A stretch of 64,000 nucleotides of DNA from Anoplolepis gracilipes (lineage: Eukaryota; Arthropoda; Insecta; Hymenoptera; Formicidae): contig NC_132970.1 in the NCBI RefSeq assembly GCF_047496725.1, forward strand, positions 23,710,001-23,774,000, in the 5' to 3' direction. Positions 55,576-64,000 of the stretch are shown here, piece after piece. The notes beneath the pieces were generated by a model, which saw only the letters and a program-made list of their open reading frames with translations, did no database searches and was not told the DNA's origin. The stretch's first letter is position 1. Every line of letters starts with the position of its first letter. The position numbers were made by a program, and so were the translations under genes.

Positions 55576-57394
55576 CTATATACATAATCAGTATCTATTA
55601 CAGTGCAAAATGATAGATTTTCATTCGCTGACAATTATCCAAAATAAATAATTTAACAAAAGCTTATATAAAATATTGAGCAATAATTGTACGATTTTTC
55701 TTGCAATGGGATAGAAACGGCGCCGATCGCAGAAAGAAACGCTTGTCCTCCTGGCCCGTGCGAGGAGAAAAAAATGGATCGTACTCTCGATCGGTTTCTC
55801 CGAGTGGTTCGGCCAGTGCCGTAGCAAGTGACATCCGCGATGCCGCGAGAGCGGAGTTCGTTGCCCCATGAAATAAGACAGGCACATCGGCCACGCCGCG
55901 CGTTTCTGGGTTTACTGTTTCTGCCCGCTCGCGAGTCGCGAGTGCCAGCATCGCACCTCGTGTATATGCGTTCCGTAAGTTGCACGCGAGGACCCGTCTG
56001 GTACCATAACGTATCGAAAGCACGAAACCTCGTAAAAGTGCGCGTAAACATGCACGCGTACACGAACGCGGAGAGAAAACCGGTAAAAATTAGTTTCGAC
56101 GAGACGGTCTGACAAGGGGTTACAAAACACCTGTTGGATAATTGATTGACGGTAAAAATAAAACAGTATAATATTTAAGTGAGCTATTTTTGCGCTGCAA
56201 GCACACTCACAATGAGCACTGACAATGAAAGGATTTATATGAGTTTATGATGTACATATGTTGATTATTTTTATTAAATATATTAAATATATTAAATATT
56301 TGTGATATTGTATATAACTATATATATATATATATATCAATAGTTTTGTTAATTTTTTTATATTTAATTGTAGTGATAACATAAATATTGATAATCACAT
56401 ACAAGAAACGTACCTTATGTATGTGGAATAAAAAAATAAGAAATAAGAAACTTGTAAATCTATTGCCTTTCAAGCAGAACTGAACCTCTGTAGAAAATAT
56501 CTGCAAGATCAATAATGGAATACATTGTTAGCTTTTCTAGCAGCTATTTTACACATTATTCGCGCATGGTTAGTACGCAAAATGTGTACTAACGAAGTAT
56601 AAATAGTGTCACGCGTAAAGCCGATTGCGCTTGTGACGAGTCAATATGTCGCGAGCTGAAAATGCGTGTCGTTGCACTCGTGTGCAAAGTGAGCTGCAAT
56701 ATGCGACGTCGTAAGTAAGATCGCAAATAAGAGTTATTCGCGTGATAGCGCTTTGAAATTGGGTAAAAAAAAACGTGCGTTACATGCACAAGTACACAGT
56801 GGTGTCAACGGTCGCGAATAGTGATCAAGACGAGGATTGTCGGCGAGTCATAAGAAACGATCACGCTCGAATGCCCATGCGCATTTTTCTTGCGATAAAT
56901 AACTGAAAACAGTCGAGTTTTTCTATGTCAACGTCTTCCCTCGAGGCCAGCGCGAACAATTTTGTTTCACATAAAAAAGATTCAATTTTATCTGTCATTA
57001 AAAGGGACGATATTATAATTACAACATTACAGATTCAGACTAGACTGCATTATAAGTTCCGTCGCTCTGAGAACTAAAATCAGCCTGCAACTCAACGTCG
57101 TAATTACGGCGATGCATAATTAAAGTTTAACGAGGCGGTTTCAAGCGAGTTTAAGCCACGACGTATACGAGATTGACGAGGCTGTGACTCACTCTTTATC
57201 AACATCTTTGCAGCACGATTTAGGGCGAGATTGAATCGGTGTTATTATTTAATTAGAATCAGGAAATTGCGTAAGGTCCTGAAATTTCGTTTCAAAAACA
57301 TCTAACAATATTGTTTCAACTATCAAACTATATTAAATAATTGTACAATATATTATTTTACTACACAATCTTATATAAATTGTTGAAATTATTA
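55576..57394. other. Non-coding interval with a GC-rich block
   Basis: The block at 55690-56110 has three overlapping open frames of 90-136 codons on both strands, Arg/Ser-rich and unrecognised. A second, moderately GC-rich patch is at 56560-57200. No gene called. Confidence 0.4.
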
Positions 57395-58211
57395 TTATTA
57401 TTTCTTTATTCTATGCTTTAAAAAAGAATACATTGTTTTGTTCCTTAAAATTATATATTTTTGAAACTCTGCTGCTTGATAAGAATAATTCTCTCGATGA
57501 ATTTAAGTCAAGTGTCATAAATTACAATATTTTACTTACAAAATGCTTTTTTTAGAACTTTCCTACGATTTTTTATGACCGAATTACATGACTTTCAAAC
57601 TAAACCTGTATTTTTCAGAAATATTGTCAATACTCGGTAAAAAATTATCGTAGGAAAATTAAAAAAAAAAAGGAATTTTGAAGCTTAAAGTTTCAGTTTT
57701 AACGTTCTATCAATAATTAAAAAAAAATTTTAATCTTCTTACTCTTATGCTCCAAAAAAACCGCTGTTCCTTAAAATTACATATTTTTGACATTCTGCAG
57801 TTCTTTAAAACAATTTTTCTCGAAAAATTTAAATCAAATTTCTTAAACTACAACATTTGTTGTACAAAATGCTTTTTTTAAAACTTTCCTACAATTTCTT
57901 TTGATCAAATTACATGACTTTGAAACCAGCTTTACATTTTATTGAAAAAAACGTTTACCGCTGGCATACGCGCATGTGTGTCTAGTGTGTGCGTACGTGC
58001 GTGCGTTCGCGCGTTTAATATCGTGTATTACCTTTTCTCTCATCAATTATTGCCTGCCGATTTCGCATGTTTATGCATCTCTGAATAAAATTTTACGCCA
58101 AATTTGTAATTGGCGGCGTCGAAATAAACGTTACGATCGGCGTTGCGTTATGCCAGTGTGGACACATAACGATGATTCTGGTATGAAGTGTATGTCAGTA
58201 AGAAGATAAAT

Positions 58212-58364
58212 TCGGCATCGTGAGGAACAGTTGCAAAATTTAGATGAGTTGAGAGAAACATTAAAACAAATTTGGAACCAAATTCCGCAAAATTTTATTC
58301 AGAAATGCATAATCAAGCGAAATCAACAAGCAATAATTGATCAAAGAAAAGATAATACATGATA
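58212..58364 (+). pseudogene. Possible transposase C-terminal remnant in element X3
   Basis: About 50 codons following a stop: IRHREEQLQNLDELRE, then TLKQIWNQIPQNFIQK and IIKRNQQAIIDQRKDN to TGA. The IWNQIPQ...I segment resembles the end of DDE/D transposases. A similar but more broken copy is at about 35020-35175. Assignment is tentative. Confidence 0.35.
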
Positions 58365-58704
58365 TTAAACGCGCGCGCTTACATGCTGGCGGTAAACGTT
58401 TTTTTGAATAAAATGCAAAGCTGTTTTCAAAGTCATGTAATTTGATCAAAAAAAATCGTAGGAAAGTTTAAAAGAAGCATTTTGTAGGTAAATCAATGTA
58501 CTTTATGAAACTTGACTTGAATTCATCGAGAGAATTTTCCTTATCAAGCTGCAGATTTTCAAAAATACATAATTTTAAGGAACAAAACAATGTGTTCTTT
58601 TTTAAAGCATAGAATAAGGAAAACTCAAAAATTTTTAAAAGTTATCGATAGCACCTTAAAGTTAAAACTTCGAGCTTTAAAATGTTTTTTTTTTAAACTA
58701 AGAA

Positions 58705-60026
58705 CCATAAATTGTAATTGGCAATAGAGAGCAAAAATGTTGTCATGTCAAACGGAATAGGTAATAATTAACTAACAAAAAAATTTTAATAAATAACAAA
58801 GTAAGATATATTATAATTGATATTAGAAAATTTAGGACTTAATCATACATATGTCGCAATACGCTCAAGTAATAAATTACCAATAACGAAATTATATATC
58901 GCAATAACGTAAAGTTACATAATCGATGATATTAAAAAACGATAAATGTTAAAAAAATTATTAAAAATACAATTAATTAACTTGAATGCAGAATGCGGAC
59001 GTTTCGAGCTCTAATTTTGAGTTTTTCTTCAGCGCGATAATTAAACTATAATTATAAAAATTAAGTGAACGAAAAATATAAATAATAAATTATACATAAA
59101 AGTGTAATTAAGCTAACGACTTAACTATTATGGACCGTCTCCGATTGGTGTTTAATTATGATTTAGCAGACAGCGGAGTCAACATTACAAAGAAGTCACT
59201 GACCTGGTAATATTGTGTGTGAATAAACAATGACCGTTGAAATCTGTAAAATTGGTGATATTTAAAAGCAAGTAAAATCTGACTGTAATAATCACTATTC
59301 AATAACTGTTGGGCGGTCACTCACTCTTTAACAATATTTTGTGACGGTTGATAATAATTTGTTGACTCAACTACGTGTACTGTGGAGGTCGCTCGGATAT
59401 TGTCAAAAAACAATACAAGTTACGTATTTATATAATGTTGTTCCCACCACTATATTTTTGGAAGAGTATTAACAATATCATGATAGACACTCGGTAGATG
59501 TTCCGTGTCAGTTTGTAGATTCAGACCATTCCTTTGTCTTTTGATAAATAGCATCTCAGAGATAAGCCTCTTGGTATAAAATGAAGCCTCATCAAGTATT
59601 CTAACGTTATCTCAGTCAAAATCATGGTTAAAATCCCGTCTATGATTAGTGATTACCGAGTTTGCGTTTGTATTATGATGTATATGTCTTTTATGCTCTG
59701 TAATTCTGGTTTTTAGCTTCCGGGATGTTTGGCCAACATATGAAACATAACAATGGCTACAGTTAATTTTATATATGACGTTAGTTTTTAATTCTGATGG
59801 GATGATGTCTTTGGGAGCTCTAATTAATTTGTTCATTTTGTTTTTAAGACTATACTGTGCAAGTTTCACTCTCGAATTTTTTGTTATACTATTAAATTTC
59901 TCTGTTAATCCATGTATATAAGGGATCGTGAAATAAACCGATTTCACTCCACTTGGTGTTTCACTAGTGAGAATTTTATTGTTAATGATTGATTTTAAAC
60001 GTAGCCGGATGACATTTTTATTTTTA
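58705..60026 (-). mobile_element. Penelope-like retroelement PLE2, 5'-truncated
   Basis: An insertion of about 1.32 kb in the plus arm of X3. The arm reads TTTAAACT before it and AACTTTTCTACG after it, where intact copies are continuous. On the minus strand it carries the GIY-YIG coding tail, a downstream region with CTGAAGA...CGAAAC at 59032-59001, and an AT-rich 3' region. No matching inverted terminal repeat was found, unlike PLE1. Confidence 0.78.
59450..60025 (-). pseudogene. Penelope-like GIY-YIG endonuclease region (PLE2)
   Basis: IIPSELKTNVIYKINCSHC then YVSYVGQTSRKLKTRITEHK, with the intact YVGQT and Arg/His residues, then NHRRDFNHDFD. A single in-frame TGA at 59614-59612 sits where related proteins usually have Trp. 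It is followed in frame by DNVRILDEASFYTKRLISEM and RNGLNLQTDTEHLPSVYHD, to the terminal TAG at 59452-59450. The open frame seems to start at 60049 only because it runs through host element sequence. No reverse transcriptase domain. Confidence 0.85.
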
Positions 60027-60080
60027 ACTTTTCTACGATCATTTTTCACCGAGCTGTAACAATATGAAAATAGCCTATTA

Positions 60081-63000
60081 TATGCAGCCTATAATGGTGC
60101 AGAGATGTGACAGTTTGTTTATTTGTGACGTTCAGGAAGGTATCACGGAAGAAGAATGTACGCATTTGAACTTTGTAAAAAAAAATGTAAAGTTTACAAT
60201 CTTAGTTTTTTTGTTCTCAAATAATGATCTCCTGTTGTTCCTTACACATGTGACCGTTTTTCAATCGGTTGGTTTTAGAGGAAGATGAGACCAGAACCTA
60301 CCTTACTAAATTACCGTTTTGTTCGTTTTATTCAAAGGAATTTTAATCTATGAATGTCATCTACGGGGCATTATTTTGCTCACGCTCGAGAGAGGCGGCC
60401 CTATGGCTCCGCCATGACATGTTGTGTGTCCAAGTGTCGTGGCATCCTTCTTGCACATTGATTCCATAGGGCTCTATCAAAGTACCGCCTAATTTTCAAC
60501 TATGATAATTTTTTTTAAATTTTAATTCTTAGAATTCTAGTTAGTCTTGTGTCATTTTTCTTCTTCTCGTTAAACGTATGAGAACTAATTGTATTAATTT
60601 GATTAAAAAGCAATAAAAAATTCGCAATCTGCGAAAAAAATGAAGATAACATAAAATACAATCTCAGATTTGCATGGTCTGTGTGAAAATAAAACAAGCT
60701 TTCATTAAAGAAAATTTCGTTGTAATTATATTATAAATAAAAGAAGTATTTTAATGATACGGTTATTGAAACAAAATATTAAGGTAAAATGGACAAATAA
60801 GAGCCACGCGTGGTAAGTGGTGCGCAAATTATTTAAAATAAACAATCTTAAAAACTTGACATATTAATGTTTATGATACCATGCGAATGTTTCGGTTAAT
60901 TTTTTGATCTGCTCCATCGCATATTTAAAAAGTAAACTATAATCGCAGATTCAATAAATAAAAAATATGTCTCAAATCTAAAACAATGTAAAGTCAATGA
61001 GAAAACGTTTTATAAAAATCACTTATTATAATGTTTTATCACATAATGATCGTTATTAATTTAAAAATTTAATTAACACACTCCTCTCTAGTTGATAGGC
61101 CAGGAGACGCATGTTTTGTCGAAAATACATCTGAAGGACAAACCTTGTCTTATAATCAAAGTTGTTAAAAAAATAATGAACGTAAAGAAGTCTCAAATTT
61201 TAATATTTTGTATGCCATAGGAGAATTTGGCTAGCGATTATCACCACAATGCAACTATTTTTTTAAGTAATTGTAAACAGGTATTGAATTCAAAAGTTGA
61301 TTTCAAGTGTTTTCAAGTATTGATTTACAGCGTGTTAATTTACAGGAGATAAAATTGCAAAGAAATATATACCACAATTAATATAATATTAAAAAGCATA
61401 TAAAAGGAATGCATCGTGTAAGAGATGCAATTTAATAATTTCAGAAATATTTGTACGCATTGCGAGTGCTGACCACGGAAAGAAAGTTCGTTCATTGTGG
61501 CATCTGGAATCTTGAATCTCGAATCGAGAAGTGCGACGAACGCGAGAAATCGACCGTGAAAGAATACCGGATCATCGAAAGCAGCGATGCTCAAAATTGC
61601 AAATTGGATACTATCGGGAAAGTAATGACAAAAGTAAATGACAAAATAATTTGAAATAATAAAGTGAGAAAAAATCAATTTTGTATATAATCAGAATGTA
61701 TAAAGAAAAGAACATAAATTGTAGAAAGTTTAATTTGCATTTGTTGTATGAGTTGCATAAATAGTGTCAAATATATTTTTAAATTTGTTTGATAACATTA
61801 CATTTTCTGCGATGTTTTTATTTCATTATCAATCATTATAAAAATAAATCCTGATATTAATTAAAAATTTTAAATATAAACTATAATATATACAGTCAAT
61901 ATTTGGACACAATAAAGTTCAATTTAATGTTCGAAAATGTCCAGGAAATAGGGGTTTGCACGACTTTGTAAAATCATGTTTCGGATCTTACAATCAGTAG
62001 AAAGGATGAGCGAGACGTTTGGCCGATTGCTCCGGGTCATCAGGGGTCGACGTGCTCGAAAGTCGAAGCTTTCCCGGCTCATTGGCATGCGGGTCTCGCG
62101 GTATTGTCTATTAACGAAATTTCTAACATAAATTTATGATAATGAACGACTGGTCAAGAAGATTATCCATTGCCCCGTGGCCATTCAATCTATCGCGGGG
62201 CAGAGGTTCTCAATATCTAAAATATTTTTCGGCTACAATGTTTCTCTATGTTTCCGTAAAAAGCTATATAAGTTTATATCGATTAAATAAAAAATAGTTA
62301 TGTGGCAATGATCAAAAATATTCGATATAATATTGTTCGTCAATTAGACGTCAATTATTATATTACATTTTTTGGGCGTGCTCGAACAATGTGTGACATA
62401 TTTTCAATGTTCTAAATTCCTTATACATCTAGATATATAAAATGTATTCGTTAAAGGTAAACGTTCCAAAAGAGATATATGAATAATTTGTTTCTCAATT
62501 TGTTCCGTAATAATTCGTTCGCATCTGGCCATTACAAAAAATATTTTTAAAAAATCTCCAAAAATCGCATACTGAGATACGCTTCACAGTTACTGAAGAC
62601 GGAACCATTTCTTTTTCGCAAAATTTCTTTATTCAAATATTTCACTATTCGCTCACGAAATTGCCTTTCAAAAAATCAAATTTATAGAAAAAATCGCGCC
62701 GTGAAAAAAGCCCATTGCTCTTATGAGAACAGGTTCTTTTCATAATGTCCTGTTAGAGAATCCGCCAGGATGATTTTTAGCTTTCTTAACGCATTGCTAA
62801 TTTAATTCAGAAATTACAATCATAATTTACTACATAAGTTTTTTTAAAGAAACCTAATACCGACCTAATACTCTAACGTTATTAAATTAATTTTTATATC
62901 GGTACTATATAATTAAATTAATCCATTATTCTCTAGTCTATTAATATATTATTATATATTATTTCTCAATTAAATAAACAAATTCAGCGTATATGTAATT

Positions 63001-64000
63001 TGCTAAAGTTTTACTGATTAAACTCAAATTACACTTTGCAATCTTTTTTTATAAACCTTTTTATGTTTTCTTTATCCGAAATCTTGAAAGTTTTAATATA
63101 GAATAAAAACTATCTAAGAGTTTTGTGTATTTTTTTATATCAATTGTAACATGTTTCAATTAGAGATATATTCAATATTTTCAATTTTTTGGGGCTTATT
63201 AAACGGTTAAATTCTTTGATTCATGGGGTATCGAGCAATCATCAGAATTAACCGATCACAATCAAAGTTTGCCGCGGGCGAGGCCATTTCGCGTCTCGCA
63301 AAAAGAAGAAATTCACAGAAAGAAATCGTCTCGTTGGAAGCCTGACATCTGACGCGACGGGACGAGTCGAGGAACTTGGCAATCGCGAAGGATGGGCAGT
63401 TTGTGTCGTTGGAAGTGTCGCGGAAGGTGGTGGTCGCCGAAGGTGGCAGTTTGATAAACAGTTGGAAGGGAGGGGGGGAGGAATGCGAGGCAGGACGGAG
63501 GACACTTTCACTCTCACAGGTGTATGACCGGCTGGAGAACGCAAAGCTCGCAGCTCGAAATGAACGAGCGAGAGAGAGCAAAGCGGTAAAGAGGGTAGAT
63601 AAGAGAGAGGAGAGGGGGAGGGGGAAGGGGGGAACTAGGGCCAGAGGGAAAAGGACCAGAAAGAAGATGGAGAGAAAAAGAGTGAAGAGCTAAGGGGGAA
63701 GGGAAGAAGGAAAGTTCAACGCCGCAATGATCTCGGACTCCCCGTTCCACAAAGTGGAGGGCCTCACGCGGCCCGCTAGATAACGGCCCATCGGTCACGT
63801 GTTCGCACGTACTAACGTTCACCTCCTTCAGCGGGATAATATGAGATATCTCGCATCTGAAACATTTAATCCGCCCCTTTGTTGTGCATCGGTCAAGCAT
63901 CGGTTTCTTAGTTAAAATCTAATAATAAAGAGCAGCTTTTCGCAGGAATACACTAGATTGACAGAACTCTACTAAAATATAACATCTCTGTTATATACTG
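60081..64000. other. Non-coding interval to the window end
   Basis: AT-rich with GC-richer patches at 60360-60480, 61440-61620, 61980-62210 and 63240-63900. I see no domain, tRNA or complete repeat. The last patch is purine-rich on the plus strand and may be a promoter or 5'UTR of a gene beyond the window, but nothing proves it. Confidence 0.4.
63614..63640 (+). repeat. G-quadruplex motif in purine-rich block
   Basis: Four runs of three or more G (GGGGG A GGGGG AA GGGGGG AACTA GGG) in a GA-rich stretch (63560-63720). Confidence 0.75.

Larger units (their letters stand above)
57395..60080. mobile_element. Element X3, long-armed DNA element split by a Penelope-like element
   Basis: Minus-oriented arm 57395-57970, internal segment 57970-58375, plus-oriented arm 58375-58704 continuing at 60027-60080 after the PLE2 insertion. 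The internal part encodes LRETLKQIWNQIPQNFIQKC, reminiscent of the C-terminal W..IP..F motif of Tc1/mariner-type transposases, in a frame with stops upstream. I treat it as a decayed class II element of uncertain superfamily. Confidence 0.7.

Noticed and set aside
55621..56130. Three overlapping minus-strand frames and one plus-strand frame
   Set aside because: All are open because the block is GC-rich and stop-poor. No domain, no splice support, and no frame stands out.
63207..63900. Frames of 98-128 codons in the terminal GC-rich block
   Set aside because: Low-complexity Arg/Glu/Lys or Pro/Ser products from purine-rich DNA, with both strands open.

Overview
The window is eukaryotic, AT-rich and intron-bearing. 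It is most likely from an insect and probably a hymenopteran such as an ant; the taxon is an inference. The main evidence is one complete insect ecdysteroid-type cytochrome P450 gene with canonical GT/AG introns, together with Penelope-like, copia, non-LTR, PIF/Harbinger and TA-flanked inverted-repeat elements of the kind seen in insect genomes. I see no bacterial-style operon, rRNA, tRNA or CRISPR array.

The only host protein gene I can assemble is on the minus strand, 26698 down to 5888. It has seven coding exons with consistent phases and gives a 488-residue CYP2-clan P450. I identify it as CYP306A1 (phantom, the ecdysteroid 25-hydroxylase). Exons 2 to 7 lie within 3 kb (5888-8831). Exon 1 stands alone at 26380-26698 behind a 17.5 kb intron. 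That intron carries a 3.1 kb, nearly perfect inverted repeat (10653-13771), two smaller DNA-element copies, (GA)n tracts, a strong G-quadruplex tract and a miRNA-sized hairpin. A splice acceptor just upstream of the ATG (exon side 26733) suggests that a non-coding leader exon lies further right.

1-2250: AT-rich sequence, then a weak candidate last exon and 3'UTR of a plus-strand gene entering from the left. 2251-5887: microsatellites, one 223 bp MITE and the 3' flank of CYP306A1. 26.7-27.7 kb: upstream region of CYP306A1 with three CACGTG boxes.

27.7-37 kb is a transposon graveyard. It holds a tandem pair of palindromic MITEs, a truncated copia element with its iMet-tRNA primer site, a non-LTR fragment, a palindromic MITE whose right half is tandemly amplified, a long-armed DNA element (family X) split by a Penelope-like element with inverted terminal repeats and a 12 bp target duplication, and an 876 bp palindromic element.

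37-46.7 kb: mostly non-coding, with GC-rich blocks, candidate leader exons and several TA-flanked inverted-repeat elements (families Z, W and V). 46706-50319: a full-length but decayed PIF/Harbinger element with TTA target duplications and two antisense genes whose exons interlock. Each gene's last exon lies inside the other's intron. A 778 bp TTAA-flanked element has landed in one of these exons. 50.3-57.4 kb: non-coding with GC-rich blocks and a second W copy. 57.4-60.1 kb: a second long-armed X copy, again split by a Penelope-like element. 60.1-64 kb: non-coding, ending in a purine-rich GC block.

The genes do not form a pathway. The story is a steroid-hormone gene with a transposon-loaded first intron and upstream region. 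The two structures most worth a second look are the interlocked Harbinger gene pair and the intronic long hairpin.
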